DNA from: Pseudomonas marginalis
GTDB lineage: Bacteria > Pseudomonadota > Gammaproteobacteria > Pseudomonadales > Pseudomonadaceae
Assembly: GCF_008692035.1 (NCBI RefSeq)
Contig: NZ_VTFG01000001.1
Coordinates: forward strand, 62,001-126,000
Length of the DNA: 64,000 bases
Reading direction: 5' to 3'
The position numbers and the translations under genes are program-made. Below are positions 6,280 to 16,755 of the stretch, in pieces. Under the pieces are notes generated by a model. That model was not told the DNA's origin. It saw nothing but the letters and a program-made list of their open reading frames with translations, and made no database searches. Numbering within the stretch: position 1 is the first letter of the stretch; each line of letters starts with the position of its first letter.

Positions 6280-7760
6280 TAAATCGGTTTCTTCAGGAGG
6301 TGCTTCAGGGTAGCGGTTACGCCTTTGTCACGCAGGCTCCCATAGCACCGCTCGAACGCTGCCACAAACTCAGGCGAGTTGGGAATAGCCGTACCGAAAA
6401 TCTCTTCCACTGCCAGCAACCGCTGGCTGATCAACCCCTCATCGCTCACCAGCCCCTGGCAGAATGCTGCGCGCGGATCGGGGATCGTGTAGCTCACGCC
6501 ATTCTCATCCACACCCTTCAAATACAAGGCCCACGCCGCGACCACCAGCGCCGCACGCTCGGTCTCGCGCCCATCGACTATCAGGCGGTTGATGGTCGGC
6601 ACGGTGAACTTGGGAAACTTCGACGAGCCGTCCGAACACACCCGTTCCAACTGGTCGGCAATCGCCTGGTTGGAGAAGCGGTCCACCAGGGTCTGCTTGT
6701 AGTCGCTCAGGTCGATGCCCGGTACCGGCGCCAGGTTCGGCGTGACGTCGAGGTCCATGTAGGCGCGCATGTAGGCCACGAACAGCGGGTCGTTCATGGT
6801 CTCGTGCACAAACCGATAACCCTTGAGAAACCCCAGGTAGGTCAGGGCCAGGTGGCTGCCGTTGAGCAAGCCGATCTTCATCTCTTCATAGGGCGTCACA
6901 TCGTCGGTGAACTGCACGCCGACCTTTTCCCACGCCGGGCGGCCGTTGACGAATTTGTCTTCCAGCACCCACTGCACAAAGGGTTCGCAAACCACTGGCC
7001 AGGCGTCGTCGATGCCGTGTTCATCGTGCAGTTGCAGGCGGTGGGCGGTGCTGGTCATCGGCGTGATGCGGTCGACCATGGCGTTCGGGAAGCTCACATG
7101 GGCCTTGATCCAGTCATGCAGCTCGGCATCGTGCAGGGCGGCGAACGCCAGCAGTGCATTGCGCGTGACAGCGCCATTGTGGGGCAGGTTATCGCAGGAC
7201 ATCACGGTAAACGCCGGGACGCCGGCCGCGCGGCGCTGGGTCAATGCCGCGCAGATAAAACCGAACACGGTTTTTGGCGACGACGGATGAGCCAGGTCAT
7301 GCTGGATCTGCGGCAGGTGGGCCATGAACTCGCCGTTGCTGTCGTCGATGCAGTAGCCGCCTTCGGTGATGGTCAGCGAGACGATGCGAATCTCGGGACT
7401 GGCCAGTTTGTCGATCAATGCCTGGGCGCCGTCTTCGGCCAGCAGCATGTCGCTGATCGCGCCGATCACACGCACTTCGGTGTCGTCGGTGTCGCCCAGT
7501 TCGTACAGGGTGAACAGGTAGTCCTGGCCGGCCAGGTCGTCGCGGGCCTTGCGGTCCTCGCTGCGCAGGCCGACGCCGCAGATGCTCCAGTCCAGGCCCT
7601 CGCCGGTGTTCATCAGTGCATCGGTGTAATAGGCCTGGTGCGCGCGGTGGAAGCCGCCGACGCCGATATGGGCGATACCTTGGGAGGTACTCGCAATGGC
7701 ATAGGCCGGCAGTTTGACTTCCGGCGCCAGCTGGGTGAGGTTCTGCTTATTCAGTTTCAT
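6279..7760 (-). CDS. mtlD: Mannitol 2-dehydrogenase (polyol-specific long-chain dehydrogenase)
   Basis: A 493-residue NAD-dependent enzyme oxidising D-mannitol to D-fructose and, in this family, D-arabitol to D-xylulose. Length and residue numbering agree exactly with the characterised P. fluorescens mannitol 2-dehydrogenase: Asn191 (CDNLPHNG), Asp230, the catalytic Lys295 in EEMKIGLLNGSH, Asn300 and His303. The N-terminal nucleotide-binding region is HIGVGGFHRAHQ (31-42). It is a soluble cytoplasmic enzyme that works as a monomer in characterised members. It lies between the transporter genes and the two kinases that take its products. Confidence 0.96.
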   Translation of the reverse strand: MKLNKQNLTQLAPEVKLPAYAIASTSQGIAHIGVGGFHRAHQAYYTDALMNTGEGLDWSICGVGLRSEDRKARDDLAGQDYLFTLYELGDTDDTEVRVIGAISDMLLAEDGAQALIDKLASPEIRIVSLTITEGGYCIDDSNGEFMAHLPQIQHDLAHPSSPKTVFGFICAALTQRRAAGVPAFTVMSCDNLPHNGAVTRNALLAFAALHDAELHDWIKAHVSFPNAMVDRITPMTSTAHRLQLHDEHGIDDAWPVVCEPFVQWVLEDKFVNGRPAWEKVGVQFTDDVTPYEEMKIGLLNGSHLALTYLGFLKGYRFVHETMNDPLFVAYMRAYMDLDVTPNLAPVPGIDLSDYKQTLVDRFSNQAIADQLERVCSDGSSKFPKFTVPTINRLIVDGRETERAALVVAAWALYLKGVDENGVSYTIPDPRAAFCQGLVSDEGLISQRLLAVEEIFGTAIPNSPEFVAAFERCYGSLRDKGVTATLKHLLKKPI

Positions 7761-7778
7761 CGGTCAATACTCGCGAAA

Positions 7779-8882
<1,104 letters not shown>

Positions 8883-8905
8883 GATGGGCCCTCCGCTAGA
8901 AATTA

Positions 8906-9736
<831 letters not shown>

Positions 9737-9746
9737 GGCGCGGCCC

Positions 9747-10637
9747 TCAAGGCTTGTCAGTCAGGTTTTTGCCGATCATCCGCACCAGGATGATCGCCGC
9801 GATATTGGCGATGACCACGGCGATCAAGCCGCCGGCCGAGGCCATGCCCACGTCGAACTGCACCAATGCCTGGTTGTAGATCAGGTAGGCGAGGTTGGTC
9901 GAGGCGTAGCCGGGGCCACCGTTGGTGGTGGTGAAGATTTCGGCGAATACCGAGAGCAGGAAGATGGTCTCGATCATCACCACCACGGCAATCGGGCGGG
10001 CCAGGTGGGGCAGGGTCAGGTGCCAGAAAATCGCGATGGCGCCGGCACCGTCCAGGCGCGCAGCTTCCTTTTGTTCCTGGTCGAGGGACTGCATGGCAGT
10101 CATCAGCAGCAGGATGGCGAACGGCAGCCATTGCCACGACACAATGATGATGATCGACAGCAGCGGATAGTGCGCCAGCCAGTCCACCGGCTCGGCGCCG
10201 AAGAACTTCCACACGGCGGCGAGAATCCCCGACACCGGGTGGAAAATCAGGTTCTTCCAGATCAGCGCACCGACGGTGGGCATGATGAAGAACGGCGAAA
10301 TCAACAACACCCGGACGATGCCACGCCCGAGGAACTCACTGGCCTCCAGCAGCGCACTGATCAACACGCCGAACACCACGCTGATCAACAGCACGCTGCC
10401 CACCAGCAACAACGTATTGGTGGCGCCGGGCAGGAAACCCGAGTCGGTGATGAAGTAGGTGAAGTTCTCCAGCCCCACGAATTGGTTCTCGCCGGGGTAG
10501 AGCAGGTTGTAGCGGATCAGTGAAAAGTACAGGGTCATGCCCAGCGGCACGATCATCCACAGCAGCAGCAGGGCGACCGAGGGCGTGACGAGGAACCAGC
10601 CGGGGTTGGCCAGGCGGTTTTTGGCGGATGTATTCAT
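9747..10637 (-). CDS. mtlF: Polyol ABC transporter permease (MalF-like)
   Basis: A 296-residue inner-membrane permease, with a first membrane segment at about residues 14-34 and an EAA loop (EAARLDGAGAIAIFWHLTLP) toward the C-terminus. It forms the membrane channel together with MtlG. I take the ATG at 10637; a TTG nine bases upstream is possible. The Shine-Dalgarno sequence is poor and a REPIN separates the gene from mtlE, so its expression is probably well below that of the binding protein. It ends 10 bp before mtlG. Confidence 0.92.
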   Translation of the reverse strand: MNTSAKNRLANPGWFLVTPSVALLLLWMIVPLGMTLYFSLIRYNLLYPGENQFVGLENFTYFITDSGFLPGATNTLLLVGSVLLISVVFGVLISALLEASEFLGRGIVRVLLISPFFIMPTVGALIWKNLIFHPVSGILAAVWKFFGAEPVDWLAHYPLLSIIIIVSWQWLPFAILLLMTAMQSLDQEQKEAARLDGAGAIAIFWHLTLPHLARPIAVVVMIETIFLLSVFAEIFTTTNGGPGYASTNLAYLIYNQALVQFDVGMASAGGLIAVVIANIAAIILVRMIGKNLTDKP

Positions 10638-10680
10638 GATAATCAAGGCCAGTGCGGAGCAAGGATCGGAGTGCGGTCAG

Positions 10681-10770
10681 TGTGGGAGGGGGCTTGCCCC
10701 CGATGGCGGAGTGTCAGTCGATGAATCAGTTGGCTGATCCACTGCCATCGGGGGCAAGCCCCCTCCCACA
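10681..10770. repeat. REPIN (two inverted REPs) between mtlE and mtlF
   Basis: A REP reading TGTGGGAGGGGGCTTG onward at 10681-10709 is followed after 33 bp by its inverted copy at 10743-10770, both including the flanking CGATGGC. The pair forms a typical REPIN of the P. fluorescens group. It sits exactly between the gene for the periplasmic binding protein and the first permease gene. Confidence 0.9.
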
Positions 10771-10792
10771 TTTGACGGTGGTGACGCTCAGG

Positions 10793-12103
10793 TTACTTGG
10801 GGTAACCGGCCCGCTTCATTTCCCGCTCGGTGGTGGTCTGCGCGGCGGTCAGTGCAGCATCGACCGTTTGCTGACCGGTCAGCGCGCCGGAGAAGAACTT
10901 GCCGACCTGGGTCCCAATCGCCTGGAACTCGGGAATGGTCACCAGCTGGATACCGATATACGGCACCGGCTTGAGGGTCGGTTTGGTCGGGTCGGCGACT
11001 TTCAGCGATTCCAGGGTCACCTTGGCGAACGGTGCAGCCTTCATGTATTCGTCGCTGTAGGTCGACTTGCGCGTACCTGGCGGCACGTTGGCAACGCCGT
11101 CGGTCTTGGCGACCAAGGCACCGTATTCCTTGGAGGTGGCCCAACTGGTGAACACCTTGGCGGCGTCCTTGGCCTTGGAGCTGGTCGGGATCGCCAGGCT
11201 CCAGGAATACAGCCACGACGTGCCCTTGTCGGTTTTTTCGTGGGGGGCAAAGGTGAAGCCCACATGGTCGGCCACTTTGCTTTGGGTCTTGTCGGTGACG
11301 AACGAGCCGGCGACGCTGGCATCGACCCAGATCGCGCACTTGCCGCTGTTGAACAGCGCCAGGTTTTCGTTGAAACCGTTGCTGGAAGCACCCGGCGGGC
11401 CGGATTTCTTCATGTTGTCGACGTAGAAGTTCAGCGCGTCCTTCCACTCGGGGCCGTTGAATTCAGGCTGCCACTTTTCATCGAACCAGCGCGCACCGTA
11501 GCCGTTGGCCAGGGTGGTGATCAGCGCCATGTTCTCGCCCCAACCGGCTTTGCCGCGCAGGCACAGGCCGTATTGCTCTTTGCTCTTGTCGGTGAGTTTG
11601 GCCGCGAATTCGCCGATCTGGCTCCAGGTCGGGTGTTCGGGCATGCTCAGCCCGGCGTCCTTGAACAGGTCGGTGCGGTAATAGGTGATCGAGCTTTCCG
11701 CATAGAACGGCAGGGCGTACAGCGAACCCTTGACCGACAAACCGTCACGCACGGAAGGGAATACGTCGTCGAGGTCGTAGGACGCCGGCAGGTCCTTCAT
11801 CGGCTCCAGCCAACCCTTGGCGCCCCAGAGTGCGGCTTCGTACATGCCGATGGTTAACACATCGAACTGCCCGCCCTGGGTGGCGATGTCGGTAGTGAGG
11901 CGTTGGCGCAGCACGTTTTCTTCCAGCACCACCCAGTTCAGCTTGATCTCCGGATGCTCGGCCTCGAAGGTTTTCGAGAGCTTCTGCATGCGGATCATGT
12001 CGCTGTTGTTGACGGTGGCAATGGTCAGGGTTTGCGCGCCAAGGCTGACGGCGCTGAGGGTCATACAGGTACAGGCAAGCAGAGCTTTTGCTGTGAACTT
12101 CAT
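10793..12103 (-). CDS. mtlE: Polyol ABC transporter substrate-binding protein
   Basis: A 436-residue extracellular solute-binding protein (family 1). The signal peptide MKFTAKALLACTCMTLSAV runs to a cleavage site after LGA at residue 23. The mature protein starts QTLTIATVNNSDMIRMQKL and contains the helix-rich sugar-binding lobes typical of the family, with many exposed aromatic and acidic residues. It captures mannitol, glucitol or arabitol in the periplasm for MtlFGK. The ATG at 12103 has GGAG eight bases upstream; an ATG at 12115 is less likely. It is the first gene of the operon downstream of mtlR. Confidence 0.94.
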   Translation of the reverse strand: MKFTAKALLACTCMTLSAVSLGAQTLTIATVNNSDMIRMQKLSKTFEAEHPEIKLNWVVLEENVLRQRLTTDIATQGGQFDVLTIGMYEAALWGAKGWLEPMKDLPASYDLDDVFPSVRDGLSVKGSLYALPFYAESSITYYRTDLFKDAGLSMPEHPTWSQIGEFAAKLTDKSKEQYGLCLRGKAGWGENMALITTLANGYGARWFDEKWQPEFNGPEWKDALNFYVDNMKKSGPPGASSNGFNENLALFNSGKCAIWVDASVAGSFVTDKTQSKVADHVGFTFAPHEKTDKGTSWLYSWSLAIPTSSKAKDAAKVFTSWATSKEYGALVAKTDGVANVPPGTRKSTYSDEYMKAAPFAKVTLESLKVADPTKPTLKPVPYIGIQLVTIPEFQAIGTQVGKFFSGALTGQQTVDAALTAAQTTTEREMKRAGYPK

Positions 12104-12296
12104 CGCGCACTCCATTTCCGCGCCCAGGGGCTACGGAAGGACAGTTATTGTTGTTGTGTCTTCCTACGGGGAGTCAGGAAGAGTGTGCGTTGATTACAGC
12201 CTTCAAATGGGGTTGTGACAAATCCTTGGGAGCACTTGGACTGATACTTTTTTGCACTCGATGATCGTGCCCATGCTTACCTGGGAACGATCTCCA
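12104..12296 (-). promoter_or_regulatory. mtlE promoter region, candidate MtlR site
   Basis: This 193-bp gap between mtlR and mtlE must hold the main mtl promoter. Near-direct repeats TCCAAGTGCT (12231-12240) and CCCAAGGATT (12221-12230), read on the minus strand with a 10-bp period, are the kind of target an AraC-type activator uses. A half CRP-like TGTGA lies next to them on the plus strand. The exact -35 and -10 boxes are not clear to me. Confidence 0.4.
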
Positions 12297-13202
12297 TTAG
12301 GCCAGGTTCTGCTCGGTCAAGCGTTGTACCGCCAGGCGGCGGTAGTGAGAGGGGGTCATACCCTTGAGTTGCTGAAAGCGCCGGTTGAAGTTGGAAATGT
12401 TGTTGAAACCCGACTCGAAACACACATCCGTCACGGCCTTGTCGCCATCGGCCAGCAGCTCGCAGGACTTGCTGATGCGCAGCCGATTTACAAACTCGAT
12501 AAACGTGCGCCCGGTCGCCTGCTTGAACACCCGGGAAAAGTACGTCGGCTTCATCCCCAGGTGCTCCGCCACTTCCTCCAGGGGCAACTCGCGCGCGTAG
12601 TGGGCGAAAATGTAGTCCACCGCGCGGTTGGTGCGGTCGATACTGTGTTCATCCGCCAGTTGCGGCGTGGTCACGCCGGACAGCAACTGGTAGTCCTCAC
12701 AGCTGCTCAACACTTCCAGCAGGATAAAGAAGTGCCCCAGGCGCGCCATGCCCCGGGCATCTTCGATACGCTGCATCAGGGTCATGGCCTGGGCGATGGT
12801 TTTCTTGCAGCGAAACTCGATGCCGGACTGCGCGCGCTCCAGCATGGGTGTCAAGGTCTTGAGCTCGGCGAAAATATGGCTGCCCTGCTCGAACAGCTCA
12901 TCGGTGAAGTTCACCAGCATGTCGCGCTTGGGCACCACTTCGTCTTCCTCCACCTGGCTGATCCAGTTGTGGGGCAGGTTGGGCCCTGTGAGGAACAGGC
13001 TTTCCGGATAGAAGTTGCCGATATAGTCGCCGATAAACACCTTGCCGGAACTGGCGACGATCAGGTGCAGTTCGTATTCCTTGTGGAAATGCCAGCGCAC
13101 CAGCGGGCAGGGGAAACCATGCTGGCGATAGATGATGGACAGGCCGTTGTGATCGTCCATCAGCTCGTAGGAAGGGTCAGTGATACGCGTTGCTCGGGTC
13201 AT
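12297..13202 (-). CDS. mtlR: AraC-family activator of the mannitol operon
   Basis: A 301-residue regulator with an N-terminal cupin-like sensing domain (WHFHKEYELHLIVASSGKVFIGD, about residues 38-60) and a C-terminal AraC double helix-turn-helix (about 195-290) ending with the family signature GFNNISNFNRRFQQLKGMTP. Length equals that of MtlR of P. fluorescens, which activates mtlE in the presence of mannitol, arabitol or glucitol. It is transcribed in the same direction as the operon and lies 193 bp upstream of mtlE. Confidence 0.93.
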   Translation of the reverse strand: MTRATRITDPSYELMDDHNGLSIIYRQHGFPCPLVRWHFHKEYELHLIVASSGKVFIGDYIGNFYPESLFLTGPNLPHNWISQVEEDEVVPKRDMLVNFTDELFEQGSHIFAELKTLTPMLERAQSGIEFRCKKTIAQAMTLMQRIEDARGMARLGHFFILLEVLSSCEDYQLLSGVTTPQLADEHSIDRTNRAVDYIFAHYARELPLEEVAEHLGMKPTYFSRVFKQATGRTFIEFVNRLRISKSCELLADGDKAVTDVCFESGFNNISNFNRRFQQLKGMTPSHYRRLAVQRLTEQNLA

Positions 13203-13274
13203 GCTGCCGTCGCTTTATTGTGGTTGCTGCTGGGGATAATGCCCCCTCGCGCACGACCTCGCCAGCGCCGCGGT

Positions 13275-14564
13275 TCACAGGCTACGGTTTTTCGCCTCGA
13301 TCCACTGGGACATGTACTGCGTACTTTTATGGGCATGGTGGCGCAGCATGCTGCCGGTGAAGTTGCTGCGGCGATGGGCGGCGAGGTGGCTGCGGCAGTG
13401 TTGCAGGCACTCCACCAGTGCAGGCCCGTGGACAGTGCGGTCATAACGGCCGGCAATCAGTTGGCGCCCATCCTGCTGGGCCTGGGTCCAGCGTTCGCGA
13501 TCCTGATAAAGCGCCACGGCCGCCGCCGCCAGGGCTTCGGCGCATTGCTCGATGGCGCCGGGCCATGGCCGCTCGTCGCCCATGGCCTCGGCGCCGATGG
13601 GGGTGGTGATATTGGGGGTGCCGCAGAGCATCGCATCGGCCAGCTTGCCCTTGATACCCGCGCCAAAGCGCAGGGGCGCCAGGCAGATGCGCGCGGCGCT
13701 CATCACTTGCAGGGCATCTTCGGCCCAGTTCATCACATGAAAGCCCTGCGCCGGGTTGTGCAGGGCGGTGGCCTTGGGCGGGGTGTAGGCGCCGTAGATA
13801 TGCAGCTGGGCACCGGGCAATTGCTGGCGAATCAATGGCCAGACGCTGTTCTTCATCCACAGTACGGCGTCCCAGTTCGGCGCATGGCGGAAGTTACCGA
13901 TGCTGAGGAAGTGTGCACGCTCTTCGAACGGTACGAAGGCCTCGGTTGGCGGCGTCATCATCAGCGGGCACCAGTGGAGCAGGGCGGCGGGCAGCTTGAA
14001 CTGTTCGGTGAGCAGGCGGATTTCCACGTCGGAGATCATCAGGCTGATGTCGCAGCGGTAAATCGCGGCGATTTCGCGCTTGGCCAGGTCGGTGTCGGCC
14101 ATCAGTTGGAACGCCTCCTCCAGGGCCGGGGCGAACAGCGCGCTGAAGTCGTCGCTGCCCGGGTGGGCCTTGAGGTGCGCCTTGAGGCGCTGCTGACGGG
14201 CGTCGCGCAGGCTTTGCAGGTCGGAGGTCTCCAGCACGCGCAGGGCGTCGGGGCAACACTTCTCCACGCGCCAGCCAAACTGTTCTTCCATCATGAAACG
14301 GTCGAACAGCACGATGTCCGGGGCCAGTTCGCGGATAAAATCGTCGAAACTGCTGTTATTGAGCTCAATCGCGCATTCGGCGATGCCCAGCGCCAGCAGG
14401 TCGGCCTTGTGCTCGCCCAGTGCTGCCGGGCTGCTGAAGGTAATATCCCAACCTTGCGTAAGAAAAGTTTCGAGGATCTGCATCATATGCCCGCCCGCGG
14501 CCGAGGAACGGGGCTCCGGCCAGACATAACCAATGACCAGGACTTTGGTGGCGGGCTGATTCAT
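13275..14564 (-). CDS. Glycosyltransferase, GT4-like
   Basis: A 429-residue protein. The N-terminus KVLVIGYVWPEPRSSAAGGHMMQILETF looks like the first Rossmann strand and glycine-rich acceptor loop of a GT-B glycosyltransferase. The C-terminal half has FLSIGNFRHAPNWDAVLWM and IYGAYTPP, then APLRFGAGIKGKLADAMLCGTPNITTPIGAEAM, the nucleotide-sugar-binding pattern of family GT4. The donor and acceptor sugars are unknown, and no polysaccharide gene cluster surrounds it. The in-frame extension upstream of 14564 is an artefact; the ATG there has AAGGA upstream. It is divergent from tpx. Confidence 0.8.
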   Translation of the reverse strand: MNQPATKVLVIGYVWPEPRSSAAGGHMMQILETFLTQGWDITFSSPAALGEHKADLLALGIAECAIELNNSSFDDFIRELAPDIVLFDRFMMEEQFGWRVEKCCPDALRVLETSDLQSLRDARQQRLKAHLKAHPGSDDFSALFAPALEEAFQLMADTDLAKREIAAIYRCDISLMISDVEIRLLTEQFKLPAALLHWCPLMMTPPTEAFVPFEERAHFLSIGNFRHAPNWDAVLWMKNSVWPLIRQQLPGAQLHIYGAYTPPKATALHNPAQGFHVMNWAEDALQVMSAARICLAPLRFGAGIKGKLADAMLCGTPNITTPIGAEAMGDERPWPGAIEQCAEALAAAAVALYQDRERWTQAQQDGRQLIAGRYDRTVHGPALVECLQHCRSHLAAHRRSNFTGSMLRHHAHKSTQYMSQWIEAKNRSL

Positions 14565-14723
14565 TAACAACGGTTTCCTTGGAGGGCAGGCGCAAAGCGC
14601 GCAATTAAACCACAACCGCGTGGCATGACAATTTGTGTCTGGCGGTAGGTAGCCACGGTACTTTGTGGTTAACTTCCGCCTCTCGAATTCGTTTAACCAA
14701 AACCCAGCATAAGGATTCTGTTC

Positions 14724-15224
14724 ATGGCTCAAGTCACTCTTCGCGGTAACCCTGTCCAGGTTGAAGGCGAATTGCCGAAAGTCGGCTCTGAAGCAGCAGA
14801 CTTCACCCTGACCGCCGGCGATCTGTCGGATGCAACCCTGGCTACCTTTGCCGGCAAGCGCAAAGTGCTGAATATCTTCCCAAGCGTCGACACCCCGACC
14901 TGCGCCACGTCGGTACGCAAGTTCAACGCCCAGGCCAACGAACTGAACAACGCCGTCGTACTGTGTATCTCCACCGACCTGCCATTCGCCCAGGCGCGTT
15001 TCTGCGGCGCCGAAGGCCTGGAAAACGTGAAGAACCTGTCGGACTTCCGTGACCCTGGTTTTGCCGTCGATTACGGCGTAGCGATTGCCGATGGCCCGCT
15101 CAAAGGCCTGACCGCCCGTGCGGTCGTGGTGCTGGACGAAAACAACACCGTGCTGCACAGCGAACTGGTTTCGGAAATCGGCCAGGAGCCGAACTACGAA
15201 GCGGCCCTGGCTGTTTTGAAGTAA
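14724..15224 (+). CDS. tpx: Thiol peroxidase (atypical 2-Cys peroxiredoxin)
   Basis: A 166-residue peroxiredoxin that reduces hydrogen and lipid peroxides with thioredoxin as donor. The peroxidatic cysteine is Cys60 in [11 protein letters not shown] and the resolving cysteine is Cys94 in ARFCGAEG, the spacing expected of Tpx. The surrounding Thr57 and Arg residues complete the active site. The start has AAGGATT upstream. A Rho-independent terminator follows at 15277. It is a single-gene unit, as is common for tpx. Confidence 0.96.
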   Translation: MAQVTLRGNPVQVEGELPKVGSEAADFTLTAGDLSDATLATFAGKRKVLNIFPSVDTPTCATSVRKFNAQANELNNAVVLCISTDLPFAQARFCGAEGLENVKNLSDFRDPGFAVDYGVAIADGPLKGLTARAVVVLDENNTVLHSELVSEIGQEPNYEAALAVLK

Positions 15225-15276
15225 CTGTTTCGGCGCGTTACTGTCGTTTTGCAGTAACACCCGTAAGACATGATTG

Positions 15277-15304
15277 CGGCCTGGCCTAGTCCAGGCCGTT
15301 TTCA
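15277..15304 (+). terminator. Rho-independent terminator of tpx
   Basis: CGGCCTGG (15277-15284) pairs with CCAGGCCG (15291-15298) around a 6-nt loop and is followed by TTTTCATTT. It lies 53 bp after the tpx stop codon. Confidence 0.85.
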
Positions 15305-15456
15305 TTTGTGGCTCAGACGTTTAGCGAAATAGCCCGCAGACTAAGCCGCAGAAGTTAAAAGTTGTAAGCCCAAGGTAAATAGCCGGTAAAGGCGCTTTTC
15401 TTAACGCGCTCCAGTGCTTATCTTTCAGCCTCCCGAAGAAGAAGCTCTCGCGCCCA

Positions 15457-16755
15457 ATGGTTGATCACTCCATGCAATCCTCCCCCCGCAACTCCCGCCG
15501 CTGGCTGTTCGGCCTGCTCGTGCTGCTGGTTATCGCCGGCCTGTGCTGGAAATTCTGGCCAGGCGGCGCCGCCCACAAAGACGCACCGGCCGGGCATACC
15601 GGTAAAACCGGCATGGCGCGCCCGGGGTTCGGCGGGTCCACCGGCCCGGTGCCGGTGCGTGTAGCGCCGGCGGTGCTGGGGGAGTTCCCGGTGTACTACA
15701 AGGCCTTGGGCACGGTCACCGCGCTCAATACCATCAATGTGCGCAGCCGGGTGGGTGGCGAGCTGGTCAAGATCGCCTTTGAAGAAGGGCAGATGGTCAA
15801 GGCCGGCGACCTGCTGGCCGAGATCGACCCGCGCAGCTACCAGAATGCCTTGCTCCAGGCCCAGGGCACGCTGATGCAGAACCAGGCCCAGTTGAAAAAC
15901 GCCCAGGTCGACGTGCAGCGTTATCGCGACCTGTACGCCCAGGACAGTATCGCCAAGCAGACCCTGGACACCGCCGAAGCGCTGGTCCTGCAATACCAGG
16001 GCACGGTCAAGACCAACCAGGGCGCGGTGGACGACGCCAAGCTCAACCTCGAGTTCACCAAGATCCGCGCGCCTATCAGTGGTCGCGTCGGCTTGCGCCA
16101 GGTCGATGTGGGCAACCTGGTGGCGGCCAACGACACCACCTTCCTTGCGGTGATCACCCAGACCCAACCGATCAGCGTGGCCTTCACCCTGCCGGAAAAC
16201 ACCCTGGAAACCGTGCTCGCCCGTTATCACGCCGGCAACAAGCTGCCCGTGGAAGCCTGGGACCGTGGCGACGTCAAGCGCCAGGCCACTGGTGTGCTGC
16301 AAAGCCTGGACAACCAGATCGACGTCACCACCGGCACCCTGAAATTCAAGGCGCGTTTCGATAACAAGGACCAGGCGCTGTTCCCCAACCAGTTCGTCAA
16401 CGTGCATTTGCTCGCCGATACCTTGCACAACGTGGTGCTGGCGCCGTCCGCCGCGATTCAGTTCGGCAACACCGGTACCTTTGTCTACAAGCTCGATGGC
16501 GACAAGAAGGTCAAGGTCCAGCCGCTGGTGGTGGGTGACACCGATGGCGACAACACTGTGATCAAGGAAGGCCTGGTCGCCGGCGACCGTGTGGTGCTGG
16601 AAGGCACCGACCGCCTCAAGGACGGCAGCGAGATCGAAGTGGTCAACGACAGCAGCGAAGTGCCGACGACGCCCACCGAACACCTGCAAGGCAAGCCGGC
16701 GGCTAAAGGGGAGACCGGCACCACCGCCGGCAAGGCGCAAAAGGTCGGTTCATGA
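15457..16755 (+). CDS. mdtA: RND efflux periplasmic adaptor (MdtA/MuxA-like)
   Basis: A 432-residue membrane fusion protein. A membrane anchor lies at about residues 16-31, followed by a flexible glycine/proline linker, a lipoyl-like half ([31 protein letters not shown]), an alpha-helical hairpin rich in Gln and Ala, then the second lipoyl half and beta-barrel. It links the inner-membrane pump MdtBC to the outer-membrane channel encoded at the end of the operon. The ATG at 15457 is used here, but one at 15472 is possible because neither has a strong ribosome-binding site. The stop overlaps the mdtB start as ATGA. In P. aeruginosa the equivalent system is MuxABC-OpmB. Confidence 0.92.
   Translation: MVDHSMQSSPRNSRRWLFGLLVLLVIAGLCWKFWPGGAAHKDAPAGHTGKTGMARPGFGGSTGPVPVRVAPAVLGEFPVYYKALGTVTALNTINVRSRVGGELVKIAFEEGQMVKAGDLLAEIDPRSYQNALLQAQGTLMQNQAQLKNAQVDVQRYRDLYAQDSIAKQTLDTAEALVLQYQGTVKTNQGAVDDAKLNLEFTKIRAPISGRVGLRQVDVGNLVAANDTTFLAVITQTQPISVAFTLPENTLETVLARYHAGNKLPVEAWDRGDVKRQATGVLQSLDNQIDVTTGTLKFKARFDNKDQALFPNQFVNVHLLADTLHNVVLAPSAAIQFGNTGTFVYKLDGDKKVKVQPLVVGDTDGDNTVIKEGLVAGDRVVLEGTDRLKDGSEIEVVNDSSEVPTTPTEHLQGKPAAKGETGTTAGKAQKVGS

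Noticed and set aside
12252..14567. 771-codon plus-strand open frame
   Set aside because: Antisense to mtlR and the glycosyltransferase; same artefactual composition.
14565..15305. N-terminal extension of the glycosyltransferase frame
   Set aside because: It runs antisense through tpx; the ATG at 14564 has a ribosome-binding site and a sensible N-terminus.
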